From JAMDEO01 sp963775295 (GTDB taxonomy: Bacteria; Actinomycetota; Thermoleophilia; RBG-16-64-13), in the NCBI GenBank assembly GCA_963775295.1, contig CAVZIK010000006.1, positions 3,348,001-3,412,000 on the forward strand: DNA of 64,000 bases, read 5' to 3'. How positions within the stretch are numbered: position 1 is the stretch's first letter; each line of letters opens with the position of its first letter. The notes under the pieces were generated by a model, which saw only the letters and a program-made list of their open reading frames with translations, searched no databases and was not told the origin of the DNA. The translations under genes and the position numbers were made by a program. Positions 37,059 through 46,356 of the stretch are shown here, piece by piece.

Positions 37059-37537
37059 CCCTTAGGAGTAAGTGTCCCCCTCAGGCTCCGCTGGGGGCGC
37101 GGCGCCATAGTCACGATCGCGATATCCTCGGCGTCAACCACGACCATCTCCCCGAAGGAGACGGCTCCGTCTTCTACCACAAGCGGGCGAACGGCATCGC
37201 GAGGAGTGGCTCGGTCGTAGCCTATGGGCATGTGGCCCCAGGCCAAACGCTTAGCGGGCTGGCGGATCGGTGTTGGCGGTAGTGGGAGCGATTCTTGACC
37301 ACCTGTCCCAGACTCCAATTCCCAGCCCATACGCCGGCAGAAGTAGGCGAACTGCCTACTCCTGGCCGATGACGCCACAGTTGAGCGGCTGATAGTCCGG
37401 CTTCCAGGGCGGCTGCATGCCCGCAGGAATGGTCCAATCCAAGAGAGAGGGACGGCTTGCCAACAATGATCCCAATGGAGCAAACCCTACAACCGCATGA
37501 CCAGCCAGGGAGGGGAAATGTCCCCGTACAAGTACTT

Positions 37538-37800
37538 TCCGCCCACGGGCTGACCAAAGATTTCAAGAGCCTGCGCGCGGTCGATAATCTCGATTCTTCC
37601 GTGAATTAAGGGAGACGTCTTCGGCTTTCTCGGCCCCAACGGATGCGGCAAGACGACGACCATCCGCATGATCTTCGGGCTCATCTATCCCACAAGCGGC
37701 TATGTGCAGGTGGCCGACCACAGGGTGACAGGCAACCGTCAGGAAGCTCTTCGGCATCTGGGCGGGTTTGTAGATGACCCCATGTTCTACAACAACAGAG
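37538..37800 (+). pseudogene. ABC transporter ATPase remnant
   Basis: VLSAHGLTKDFKSLRAVDNL is followed after a stop and a shift of frame by GDVFGFLGPNGCGKTTTIRM, LIYPTSGYVQVADHRV and HLGGFVDDPMFYNN. This is the first third of an ABC ATPase with Walker A; signature and Walker B are gone. One frameshift and one stop plus the 3' truncation make it dead. From 37801 to 38187 nothing is recognised. Confidence 0.65.
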
Positions 37801-38187
37801 GGAATCAGGCCGGAAGCCCCGTCTTCCTTCGGACTGACTTCGCGCTCATGAAGAGGCACGGGCCAGCGCCGTTTCCCTTCCGACCCTCTCATGGGCGGAG
37901 CTACCCGCCAGAGCAAGTTTGTAGGCATCGGTCGATCAAATGATTCTGCTATAAGATCAGTCCCGACTCAGAAGCCAGCATGCCCCGAAGGTCGCCCTTC
38001 AGGTGAGCAGCCAGCGTCCGAGACTATTTCGCCGCCCTGGCTTCGACGCGTTGCTTATCGGAGGCGACTCAGGCCGCACGTGCGGGCGCGGTGGGGAACG
38101 TTTGCCCAGGCCAGGGACTGGGTAGCGGAGATCCATCTGGTCGACGTGGACCCGAAGGGCTGCCAAACCGAAGGAAGGCGAGGTCTC

Positions 38188-38406
38188 ATGCAGAGAAGCA
38201 CGTGGGCAAAACTGATCGGAGCGTTAATTGTCTTCGTGCTGCTCGTCGTGTTGATTGTGCAGAATACGGCCAGTGTATCTGTGAAGATGTGGTTCTGGAC
38301 GGTCACCGGCCCTATGGTCATCTTGATACTTGTCATCGGCGTGCTGGGCGTCATCCTCGGGGCCCTTCTGGCACGGACCTATGTGAAGAGGAACCATTTG
38401 CGGTGA
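38188..38406 (+). CDS. LapA/DUF1049 small membrane protein
   Basis: A 72-aa protein with two membrane helices: KLIGALIVFVLLVVLIVQNT, then WFWTVTGPMVILILVIGVLGVILGAL, and a basic end (RTYVKRNHLR). The QNT motif after helix one and the layout are those of the LapA domain family (YciS-like), linked to envelope lipopolysaccharide or unknown roles. ATG 38188 is the only Met in this part of the frame, after GGAAGGCGAGG. Confidence 0.75.
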   Translation: MQRSTWAKLIGALIVFVLLVVLIVQNTASVSVKMWFWTVTGPMVILILVIGVLGVILGALLARTYVKRNHLR

Positions 38407-38670
38407 CGAGTTGGTCGTCGTCCTAGGCGGGGTTACCGGAACTCGAGATTCTCCAGCCGAGCGATGTGAGCTACGCGGACGACCTAAGGGGTCAGACACT
38501 TCCGAATCGTCTTCAGAGGAGAGCTCCAGGCCGTCGACGGGGGCAACCTGCCCCGCGCGTACAACGACGTTTCGCCACGCGAATGGAGAATGACCATGGG
38601 GAACGCCCTGTTGAGCCGACCTCGACCCACGCGGAGGGGAGCAATCCCTAGCTCGTGCGACGAGATGCGA

Positions 38671-39119
38671 CTACTTGCCCGCCAGCGTCTTGGCGACACT
38701 CGCGACCACGTCAGCGGGAATCATGAAGCCTATGTTTTCCTGTCCCGTGCTTGCCGGAGGAAGATATACCTCAGGCACGCCGATGAAGTGAGCTCGCAAA
38801 TCGAAACAGCCGCTGTCTCAATTCCCCGGGCTAATCGCGGCGTCGATCTGCACCAGACCAGCATGTGTCTGTGTCGAGGAGACCTGCAGGCTGCGGTCAA
38901 GTCCGCTCACGATGCCAAGGCTCATGGTGTTGCGAAAGTCCGGGGGACTGCCAATGACCGTGGCCCACTCCGCAAGTTGCACATCGCTCGACTTGCCGAA
39001 GGTGACGGGGTTGAGGCCGGTCTTGGCTACTTTGATGGCAGCGAGATCCTTGCCGGCATCCTCGTCCACGATAGTGGCCGGAGCCCGCGAGCCATCGCTG
39101 AACGCGACATCAGGTCGCG
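38671..39119 (-). pseudogene. HtrA/DegP-like serine protease remnant
   Basis: Reading leftward: DVAFSDGSRAPATIVDEDAG, KDLAAIKVAKT, WATVIGSPPDFRNTMSLGIV, then GLVQIDAAISPGN, which is the trypsin-like core of HtrA just before the catalytic GNSGGP. The frame then stops; a second frame resumes with PEVYLPP and NIGFMIPADVVASVAKTLAGK and its own stop at 38671. The catalytic Ser segment is lost, so it is a pseudogene, also lacking the N-terminus. Confidence 0.7.
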
Positions 39120-39121
39120 AG

Positions 39122-40009
39122 CTAGCTGAAGTCCGTCCGTCCTATGACCTCAAAAAGCGCTGAAATGTCCCGCCGCTCGTAGCCGAGTTCGACGGCCTTG
39201 GTCAGCACGCTGTCCGCGACAAGTGCGGAGGGCATCCGGAGGCCAAGGTCGCGGGCAGCCTCGAGCGCCAGACGAATATCCTTTCGCATCAGCCCGATGT
39301 CAAACCACGCTTCCTGGTTAGGACTAAGAACGAGCGGGGCGCGCAGTTTCAGCATGGGTGACCCGATCACACTTCCGGTCATTACCGCACTTGCCAGTTT
39401 CCGCTCCACGCCGTCGCGCTCCGCGAGGAGCAGGCCCTCGGAGAACGCGAGCATCTGCACGGCGAGACTGATATTGACGGCCAGTTTCAGCGCCAGTCCC
39501 TGACCGTTCTCGCCGATTCTGGTTGGTGTCCCAAGCACCCGCAGAACGGGCTCGACGCGGGCGTAGGCCTGTTCGTCTCCACCGACCATGATCGTGAGAG
39601 TCCCCGCCTGGACCTGGGGCACACTCCCGGAGACCGGCGCGTCAAGCATGGCCGCTCCCCGCCAAGACGCGCGCTCCGCCATGTCTCGACTGGCGCGCGG
39701 GCTCACTGTACTTAGATCCACCCAGATCTTCTCCGGAGCGAGACCCTCGAGGATTCCGTCGAGGCCGGACCCGACAGCCTCAAGCACACTGTCATCAGGG
39801 ATAGAGGTGAGGACGATATCTGCGCCCTCGGCCACCTCGCGGGGCGTATCACACCAACGCAGGCCCTCGTCGATCAGGGGCTGAGCGTTCTCCCGGCTCC
39901 GCTGCTCGCCGCAGACTTCATAGCCTTCGGCGAGGAAACGTGCCGCCATGCTGCCCCCCATGCGGCCGAGGCCGACGAAGCCAACCTTCGGGAATTCCGC
40001 AGTCGTCAT
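39122..40009 (-). CDS. NAD(P)-dependent beta-hydroxyacid dehydrogenase (3-hydroxyisobutyrate family)
   Basis: A 295-aa dehydrogenase. GFVGLGRMGGSMAARFLAEGY is the nucleotide-binding motif, DAPVSGSVPQVQAGTLTIMVGG the substrate loop, and the conserved catalytic Lys lies in GQGLALKLAVNISLA. The family oxidises short 3-hydroxyacids or reduces semialdehydes. The aldo/keto reductase is directly upstream with a single spare base between stop and start, so they form an operon, perhaps handling aldehydes or sugar acids. Confidence 0.9.
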   Translation of the reverse strand: MTTAEFPKVGFVGLGRMGGSMAARFLAEGYEVCGEQRSRENAQPLIDEGLRWCDTPREVAEGADIVLTSIPDDSVLEAVGSGLDGILEGLAPEKIWVDLSTVSPRASRDMAERASWRGAAMLDAPVSGSVPQVQAGTLTIMVGGDEQAYARVEPVLRVLGTPTRIGENGQGLALKLAVNISLAVQMLAFSEGLLLAERDGVERKLASAVMTGSVIGSPMLKLRAPLVLSPNQEAWFDIGLMRKDIRLALEAARDLGLRMPSALVADSVLTKAVELGYERRDISALFEVIGRTDFS

Positions 40010-40010
40010 G

Positions 40011-40970
40011 TCAAATACCCCCCTCGATCACAGCGATATCGTCCTGACTCAACTCAACGCTCGCAGCAGCCACGATAGAATCGACTTGGTCGGGGTGGCG
40101 GAAGCCGACGATCGCGGCGGCGACCGCGGGATTTCGAAGCGTCCAGGCCACCGCGATCGCTCCTGGCGTCGTACCGTGGCGCACGGCGACCAGGCCGAGC
40201 CGCTCTACCAACTCGAGGTTCTCCGAGAGTTGGGGCTCCCGAAACCGCTCACTGCGCTTGCGCCAGTCGTCAGCGGGCAGCGCTGCAATCCGCTGCCGCG
40301 TCATCGCCCCTGAGAGCAGTCCAGAGGCCATCGGCGAGTAAACGATGACGCCGATGCCCTCGCGCTCGGCGACCGGGAGGATCTCCTTCTCCACCTGACG
40401 GTCAATCAACGAATACGGCGGCTGAAGGGTCTCGACCGGCGCGATGGCCTGCGCCCTACGAAGCTGGCGCACATCAAAGTTGGAGACGCCGATATGGCGC
40501 ACCAGGCCCTGCTCCTTCAACTCGGCCAAAGTCGCCCAGCCCTCTTCGATCTCCCCATCGGGAATCGGCCAGTGGATCTGGTAGAGATCGATTGCCTCCA
40601 CCCCTAGGCGGGCGAGACTCCCCTCTACCTCTCGCAGGAGCGAGTCTCGCCGCAGACTCTGGATCGTGGTGCGCCCTGGCCCCTCGGGCTGTCCACCCTT
40701 GGTAAACACGTAAGGGCGCCGATCGAGTCCAGCCAGCGCCCGCCCGACGACCTCTTCAGAGTGCCCAAAGCCGTACTGGGCAGCCGTGTCGATCCAGTTT
40801 ACGCCGAGTTCGAGCGCGTGGTGGATGGCCGCCATCGATTCTTCATCGTTCTGTGCCCCCCAGCCCCAATCGTAGCCAGCGCCCCCGATAGCCCAAGCTC
40901 CAAAGCCGACACGGGTGATCTCAAGGCCCGTCGCCCCGAGTTGTGCTTTTCCGAGCGCGGTCGGTGTCAT
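40011..40970 (-). CDS. Aldo/keto reductase
   Basis: A 319-aa NADPH-dependent reductase. TRVGFGAWAIGG, NWIDTAAQYGFGHSEEVVGRAL (catalytic Asp and Tyr), the Lys in RPYVFTKGG and the His of IDLYQIHWP complete the catalytic tetrad. The C-terminal GVIVYSPMASGLLSG and VAWTLRNPAVAAAIVG are typical. It acts in the cytosol on aldehydes or ketones of unknown kind. First gene of a two-gene operon. Confidence 0.92.
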   Translation of the reverse strand: MTPTALGKAQLGATGLEITRVGFGAWAIGGAGYDWGWGAQNDEESMAAIHHALELGVNWIDTAAQYGFGHSEEVVGRALAGLDRRPYVFTKGGQPEGPGRTTIQSLRRDSLLREVEGSLARLGVEAIDLYQIHWPIPDGEIEEGWATLAELKEQGLVRHIGVSNFDVRQLRRAQAIAPVETLQPPYSLIDRQVEKEILPVAEREGIGVIVYSPMASGLLSGAMTRQRIAALPADDWRKRSERFREPQLSENLELVERLGLVAVRHGTTPGAIAVAWTLRNPAVAAAIVGFRHPDQVDSIVAAASVELSQDDIAVIEGGI

Positions 40971-41361
40971 GGGGTCTCCTTTCCAACTGCGTGTCCACGT
41001 CGTACCTGAAGGCCGGGATCTCTAGAACCACTGCCAGCCACTCGACCCGAGCCTAGCCCCGCGAGCACAAGTGTCTCCGGAATCCTGAAGACCAAATACC
41101 CCGTAGGTGCTTCTGCCGAACGCTTCCCCATCGCTCCGGCCTTGCCTTCGTGCGGGGGGGGTCAGCGTAAGATTGGCACTCTGGCGCACAGACCTTTAGT
41201 TTTCGGGCGGGAGCGAGCCAAGAGTTCTCCGGGCGACCAATAACCCCGCGTTTTTTGGCCGCCGGCAAGGAGCGCGTGAGTGTCCCCGCCAGTTTTCGGC
41301 GTCTCTACCCGGGGTAAGCAGCCACTGCGAGACTATAAAGCGGCTCTTAGACCGCGTACAC
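40971..41361. other. Intergenic region between divergent genes
   Basis: Nearly 400 nt between the aldo/keto reductase (minus) and the DrrA-like gene (plus). Both promoters should be here. Frames crossing it look like shadows of the flanks. I see no inverted repeat comparable to the TetR operators at 7411. Confidence 0.4.
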
Positions 41362-42378
41362 ATGGAGGTAGGACGTGCTGTGGATGCGATGATCGAAGCC
41401 CATAGCGTAAGCAAAGCGTTTGGTACCACGGTTGCACTCGACGGCGTAGACGTCACGGCGGAGCCCGGCAAGGTTCTGGCCCTGCTCGGCCCTAACGGCG
41501 CCGGTAAGACGACGCTCGTTAGGGTGCTCACCACTCTTCTCGTGCCTGACGCCGGCTGGGCCAAAGTTGCTGGTTTCGACGTCGTCAAGCAGGCGACCCA
41601 GCTCCGATCCATGATTGGACTGGCGGGCCAGTCCGCAGCGCTCGATGAGGTGCTGACAGGCCGAGAAAATCTGGAGCTTGTCGGCCGCCTCTACCACCTC
41701 GCCAAGCCTCTACGGCGTCAGCGAGCCCAGGAAGTGCTCGAACTGTTCGGTCTGGCTGACGCTGGCGACCGGTTGGTCAATACCTACTCCGGCGGTATGA
41801 GACGCCGACTGGACGTGGGTGCAAGCCTGGTCGCGCGACCACCCGTGCTTATCCTTGATGAACCGACGACCGGTCTTGACCCACGCTCCCGCATTGATCT
41901 ATGGGAGTTCATCGAAAGCATGGTGAGAGATGGAATCACCGTGCTTCTCACCACCCAATATCTGGAGGAAGCCGACCGTCTGGCCCACAGAATCGTAGTG
42001 CTTGATGTGGGCAAGGTCATAGCCCAAGGCACTTCCGACGAGCTCAAGGACCAACTGGGTGGCGACAGACTGGAAATACGGGTTGAGGACCCGGCTCGGT
42101 TCGATGAGGCTGAGAAGATAATGGCGAGCTTGGACAAGGAATCTACTCCCCAGAGCGATCGCACCCAGAGACGGATCTCGGTTCCCACCCGCGAAGGCCC
42201 ACTTACCCTCATGACCGCCGTCCGCCGACTGGGGGATGCCGGGATAGGTCTGAACGACTTTTCGCTTCACCGCCCGTCGCTCGATGACGTGTTCCTCTCG
42301 CTCACCGGCCGCGCGACCGGCCAAGACACCGACGCCCCACCACCGGCTCCTCGTGGCCGCAGAAGGAGGAACCCATGA
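41362..42378 (+). CDS. DrrA-like ABC ATPase, second system
   Basis: A 338-aa paralogue of the ATPase at 7569. Walker A GPNGAGKTT, signature YSGGMRRRLDVG, Walker B VLILDEPTTGLD and the DrrA C-terminal motif RPSLDDVFLSLTG are intact; the tail is Pro/Arg-rich. ATG 41362 is the first start, but GGAGGT lies only just inside it and 10 nt before GTG 41380, which may be the true start; another ATG is at 41389. Overlaps the permease by 4 nt. No regulator is adjacent. Confidence 0.88.
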   Translation: MEVGRAVDAMIEAHSVSKAFGTTVALDGVDVTAEPGKVLALLGPNGAGKTTLVRVLTTLLVPDAGWAKVAGFDVVKQATQLRSMIGLAGQSAALDEVLTGRENLELVGRLYHLAKPLRRQRAQEVLELFGLADAGDRLVNTYSGGMRRRLDVGASLVARPPVLILDEPTTGLDPRSRIDLWEFIESMVRDGITVLLTTQYLEEADRLAHRIVVLDVGKVIAQGTSDELKDQLGGDRLEIRVEDPARFDEAEKIMASLDKESTPQSDRTQRRISVPTREGPLTLMTAVRRLGDAGIGLNDFSLHRPSLDDVFLSLTGRATGQDTDAPPPAPRGRRRRNP

Positions 42379-43184
42379 GAGAAACGACATCTGTCCAGCC
42401 TCCGATCCCTGGCGCCCGACCGATGACAGCGCTCGTTGCCTTCGGGGACATCGTGGCCGTTACGAAACGCAATGTGCTGCATTTGTGGCGCGTGCCACAG
42501 CTCCTGTTTTTCTCGAGCGTCCAGCCTGTCATGTTCGTGCTTCTGTTCCGCTATGTGTTCGGCGGCGCTATTCAGGTCCCGGGCGGGCAGTACGTCAACT
42601 ACCTGCTCCCGGGGATCTTTGTGCAAATAGCCCTTTTCGGAGGTGCGTCCACATCGGTGGGACTAGCCACCGACTTCAAAGGAGGCATCATCGACCGTAT
42701 GCGGAGCTTGCCCATGGCCCGTTCGGCCGTTCTTGCCGGACGAACGTTTGCCGATCTTCTGCGTAACGTGCTCGTGGTCGCCCTCATGCTGATCGTGGGG
42801 ACACTCGTGGGATTTCGATTTAAGGGCAGCCCGGCTGCTGACGCTCTCGGTGTTCTACTCGTGCTCGCGTTCGGATACGCATTCTCTTGGGTCTTTGCCG
42901 CCATCGGGCTGGCGGTCAAGGACCCGGAAACGGCGCAACTGGCGGGATTCATCCCCATATTCCCCCTGGTTTTTGCGAGTTCCGCCTTCGTGCCGGTCCA
43001 GAGCATGCCGGGGTGGCTCCAGGCTTGGGCTAACCACCAGCCTGTATCCATCGCTGTGAACAGTGCCCGGGCGCTATTTAGCGGGCAGCCGGCCTGGCAC
43101 TGGGTGTGGCAACTTTTGGCCTGGGTCGTGGGGATCCTTGTGATCTTCGTTCCGCTGGCTGTGAGGCAATACAAGAAAGCGTGA
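42375..43184 (+). CDS. DrrB-like ABC-2 permease, second system
   Basis: A 269-aa membrane partner of the preceding ATPase. VTKRNVLHLWRVPQLLFFSSVQPVMF at the start, VGLATDFKGGIIDRMRSLPM in the loop, and FASSAFVPVQSMPGW with NHQPVSIAVNSARAL near the end are DrrB hallmarks. Six helices are visible. It ends with the usual basic tail. Similar in layout to 8537-9352, so this is a second drug-export system. Confidence 0.9.
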   Translation: MRETTSVQPPIPGARPMTALVAFGDIVAVTKRNVLHLWRVPQLLFFSSVQPVMFVLLFRYVFGGAIQVPGGQYVNYLLPGIFVQIALFGGASTSVGLATDFKGGIIDRMRSLPMARSAVLAGRTFADLLRNVLVVALMLIVGTLVGFRFKGSPAADALGVLLVLAFGYAFSWVFAAIGLAVKDPETAQLAGFIPIFPLVFASSAFVPVQSMPGWLQAWANHQPVSIAVNSARALFSGQPAWHWVWQLLAWVVGILVIFVPLAVRQYKKA

Positions 43185-43408
43185 GGTTGAAGAGGGGCGC
43201 CAATTGGCGCGCGGGGTGTCGCTTGCCTCCGAAATCTTCAAATCCCCGGGTAATCCCAACCCGTGAACAGACCGAAACTGTCATTTTTGGCCACAGACGC
43301 CCGCGCGCTGCTTCGGGGCATTTGCTCCCTGGGACGCGAGGCGACGATGACCGGAGAGGACGAGGTCATCCCAGCTCAATTGCGATTCGCGGAGACCCAG
43401 GACCGGGG

Positions 43409-43463
43409 TGAGGGATACATTTATCCTGATTGGCGGCGTGAACCGGAATAAATGTACCCCTCA
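43409..43463. repeat. 55-bp palindromic repeat, copy 3
   Basis: Begins TGAGGGATACATTTATCC and ends GGAATAAATGTACCCCTCA; its halves pair almost fully around GGCGGCG. Exactly 55 bp, as at 885 and 23344. It abuts the alcohol dehydrogenase fragment. Its right half equals the right tip of the IS at 45188-46183. Confidence 0.65.
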
Positions 43464-43466
43464 CGC

Positions 43467-43655
43467 AAGGTAATCGGCATCGCAGAGGGCGGCGCCATGC
43501 CCGAGGTGTTTCTCCCGGCGCTCGTACGGCTCCACGAGTTGGGAAAACTTACTCTGGAGAAACTGGTCCGCTATTATCCATTCGTGGAGATCGAGCAAGC
43601 GGCAGCCGGTGCCCGATCGGGCGTGACCATCAGACCGGTACTCGTCTTCGACTGA
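43467..43655 (+). pseudogene. Zinc alcohol dehydrogenase remnant, C-terminal
   Basis: KVIGIAEGGAMPEVFLPALV, LGKLTLEKLVRYYPF and EIEQAAAGARSGVTIRPVLVF are the last 60 residues of an aryl/NAD alcohol dehydrogenase. The rest is missing and the break is at the 55-bp repeat. The N-terminal piece at 26289 has similar style, but whether they were one gene cannot be told. The 220 nt before the repeat hold no gene. Confidence 0.6.
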
Positions 43656-43714
43656 ATCCTCATGTTGGGTTTCTGTGCGGCAGACCGAGGCAGCGAAAGA
43701 ATGGGGAGGAACTT

Positions 43715-44962
43715 ATGAGCGGGTACCACGGCAAGAGTCCTCTTGGCTCATTCCCGATGAACAAGATCAAGCGCGTCGATCGTCCAACGAGCTTCATCGA
43801 CGAGACGGCCATACAGCGGCGCGCGCAGGCCGAAGGCGGGTTCGCACGGGCTTCTGCAGGCGAATTTGGGCCCACCATCCAGCGCGAGATGGCCCGATTC
43901 GCCGTCAAGCATCCTCTGGGAAGAGCCATGAAGAATATGCAGATGCGTCTGACCGGCCTGATCGATGGCGAGGTGGCCGGCCAAAGGGCTCCCATCACGG
44001 AGGATCCCGCGGCACTGGCGCTCCACGTCAAGAAGACGGCCTACTTCTTGCGCGCGGACTCTGTGGGCATATGCGAGTTGCCGCCTTACGCCGTATACGC
44101 GGCGCAGAAACCTGCAGGCTCGGCGTCGTTCGCAACCGGGGGGGACCTCCCGGAGAAGCGCGAGACCGTCGCGGGCGAAGAATCGGTCCTCGGCAGGCAC
44201 ACACACGCGATCGCTGTTTTGGTCGACCAAGACTATCCCGCGTCCCACGCAACGAATGGACATGACTGGATCAGCAACTCGATGAGCTACGTCGCCTACA
44301 CGGGCTCTGGTTTCATCGCCTGCATGCTCGCCGATTACATTCGACACTTGGGCTTCTCCGCACGCGCACACATCAACGGCAACTATCAGGTGATGGTTCC
44401 TCCCATCCTCCTCTGGGCCGGGCAGGGCGAGATGTGCCGCATAGGCGACACCGTGTTGCATCCGTTTCTCGGTCCTAGATTCAAAGCCGCGGTGGTCACG
44501 ACCGACATGCCGCTCCTCCCCGACAAGCCCATCGACTTCGGGCTGCAGGACTTCTGCATGAAGTGCAAGAAGTGCGCCCGCGAGTGTCCTTCTCATGCCC
44601 TTAGCCACGAGGGCAAAGTCCGTTACAACGGATATGACAAGTGGCCTCTGGACGTGCGGAAGTGCGCCTCCATGCGCATCGGAAACATGCAGGGCACGAG
44701 TTGCGGCACGTGTCTTACGGTGTGTCCCTGGAACAAGCCCTATACGCCATTCCACAGGGCCATGGGCTGGGCCATGCGCCACTCGTCGCTCGCGCGGACT
44801 GCAGCCATCTGGGGCGACGATCTGCTCGGCTATGGCAAGCCGCACCCCAAAGAGCAGTGGTGGTTCGACCTGGAAGAGCGGGAAGGCGTCTTGGGGGTCC
44901 CCGGACCGAAGCGCAAACGAGTCCTGGTCTCAGAGGACGTCGAAGCAGACATGCGGCAGTGA
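43715..44962 (+). CDS. Reductive dehalogenase-like Fe-S, cobamide-type protein
   Basis: A 415-aa protein of the RdhA family. The C-terminal iron-sulfur pattern is complete: CMKCKKCARECPSHAL and CASMRIGN...SCGTCLTVCPWNKP, and the preceding B12-binding region includes ADYIRHLGFSARAHING and GQGEMCRIGDTVLHP. The N-terminus has no twin-arginine signal, and no rdhB anchor gene is nearby, so it is cytosolic or peripheral. RdhA proteins remove halogens using cobalamin; relatives without a signal may have another reduction role. ATG 43715 follows GGGAGGAA. The region around it is rich in IS debris, consistent with transfer. Confidence 0.8.
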   Translation: MSGYHGKSPLGSFPMNKIKRVDRPTSFIDETAIQRRAQAEGGFARASAGEFGPTIQREMARFAVKHPLGRAMKNMQMRLTGLIDGEVAGQRAPITEDPAALALHVKKTAYFLRADSVGICELPPYAVYAAQKPAGSASFATGGDLPEKRETVAGEESVLGRHTHAIAVLVDQDYPASHATNGHDWISNSMSYVAYTGSGFIACMLADYIRHLGFSARAHINGNYQVMVPPILLWAGQGEMCRIGDTVLHPFLGPRFKAAVVTTDMPLLPDKPIDFGLQDFCMKCKKCARECPSHALSHEGKVRYNGYDKWPLDVRKCASMRIGNMQGTSCGTCLTVCPWNKPYTPFHRAMGWAMRHSSLARTAAIWGDDLLGYGKPHPKEQWWFDLEEREGVLGVPGPKRKRVLVSEDVEADMRQ

Positions 44963-45187
44963 CACATCAATCAAGAAATGGAGAGAGCCCCGCCGCCGGC
45001 CGCAGCCCGGGTTGGGGCTTCCACTTGTGCCATCCCGAGCGGCACGCCATATCTCGTCGCCGTCGATGGCTTTGATCGAAATCCGTTAAGCGATCTGCTT
45101 TCCGGCCTCCGGTCCCGCGGACTGGTCGTAGACGGATTCCACGGTGATGCGGACAACGTACTGGAGTGGGGGAAACTCCATAGGAGC

Positions 45188-46183
45188 CTGAGGGGTCCAA
45201 ATACCCTGAATCGTTCACCTGATCGGCAGCATTCGCTAGGGTCATAGTCTCCAGCCTCTCCGCTTTAGCCCTGGAGTTCCGATGCTGCTGTCGCTTCTCT
45301 ACTTCGCCGTCCGCCAGTTTCCGCGTCTGCTGAGCACCGGCGGTGATCGCATTGATGTCGCCCGCGATGTTGAGATCTTGGTCTTGTGGCATCAACTCCA
45401 GGTGTTTTCGCGCGGTCGCCGCCTGCCACTTGAGCGTCGAGACCGGATCCTCCCCGCGGCGCCGCTGGGGCTATTGCCGCATCCAGGGCGAGCTGAAGAA
45501 GCTCGGGGTTTCAGTCTCGGCGAGTTTCATATGCTCGCTGCTGCGCCGGCACGGCTTGCCGCCTGCCCCACGACGAGACGGACCTCATGGAGAGAGTTCT
45601 TCTCCGAGCCGGCCGCCGGCATCATAGCCTGTGACTTCTTCTCTCGTGGAGACCATCCGGCCGAGGACGCTCTATGCCCTTTTCTTCATTGAGGTCTCCA
45701 CCCGCATGGTGCATCTGGCCGACGTCACCGCCCATCCCGATTCCGCCTGGGTTACTCAGCAGGCCCGCAACCTGGCGATCGAGGGCCGCCTGGATAAGGC
45801 CCGGTTCCTGATCCGTGACCGTGACGCGAAGTTTTCGGGGGCGTTCGATGAGGTGTTTCGCTCTGAGGGCCTGCGCGTTATACGCACTCCCATACGATCA
45901 CCTCGGGCAAACGCATTCGCGGAGCGTTTCGTGAGAACGGCACGGCGGGGGTGTTTGGACCACATCCTGGTCTTTGGCGGCCGCCACCTTGAGAGGACCT
46001 TGAGGGAGTACGTCGGCCACTACAACCAAGAGCGGGCGCATCGTGGGCTTTCTCTTCAAACCCCGGAGCCCAGGCTCATCCCGAACTGCGCCGACGGGGA
46101 GATAGTCCGGGTAGACCGACTCGGTGGGCTGGTTCACGAATATCACCGGTTAGCAGCGGGAATCGGAATAAATGTACATCAGG
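45188..46183 (+). mobile_element. Decayed IS (rve-type transposase), nearly full length
   Basis: Left tip TGAGGGGTCCAAATACCC, right tip TGATGTACATTTATTCC when read inward, an imperfect inverted repeat. About 1 kb, with one transposase gene inside. The left end is shared with 11304, 26422 and 36991. The right tip is shared with the 55-bp repeats, which ties those repeats to this IS. Confidence 0.65.
45282..46155 (+). pseudogene. Transposase with rve/integrase core, multiply frameshifted
   Basis: Starts MLLSLLYFAVRQFPRLLS and DVEILVLWHQLQVFSR, jumps to a second frame for RRRWGYCRIQGELKKLG and RRHGLPPAPRRDG, returns for IIACDFF, and then a third frame carries VSTRMVHLADVTAHP, the catalytic Asp in RDRDAKF and Glu in NAFAERFVRTARR. 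Shifts and an internal loss of the helix-turn-helix section make it inactive. It is related to the transposase at 51106. Confidence 0.75.
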
Positions 46184-46356
46184 TGAACATGGGGCCAGGC
46201 CTCCCGATCCTAGCTCAGCACCATGCACTGAAGAGGTGTGCGGGTGTGAACGGCTGGGTTTCCCATAGGGCTTGTCTGCGCCGATTTCCCCATCTATGCG
46301 ACGGGTGCCGAAGAAGGGTGAACAGCCGGAAGGTGTGTCCCATGGAAAAGGGGCCA

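Noticed and set aside
36950..37483. 177-codon minus-strand frame upstream of hemH
   Set aside because: It crosses the IS left-end fragment; part (GEMVVVDAEDIAIV) looked faintly like an RraA-type protein, but too weakly to claim.
43185..43714. Cobalamin riboswitch before the reductive-dehalogenase-like gene
   Set aside because: No B12-box-like GCCACTG element or suitable long leader was found; the region holds a repeat and a pseudogene instead.
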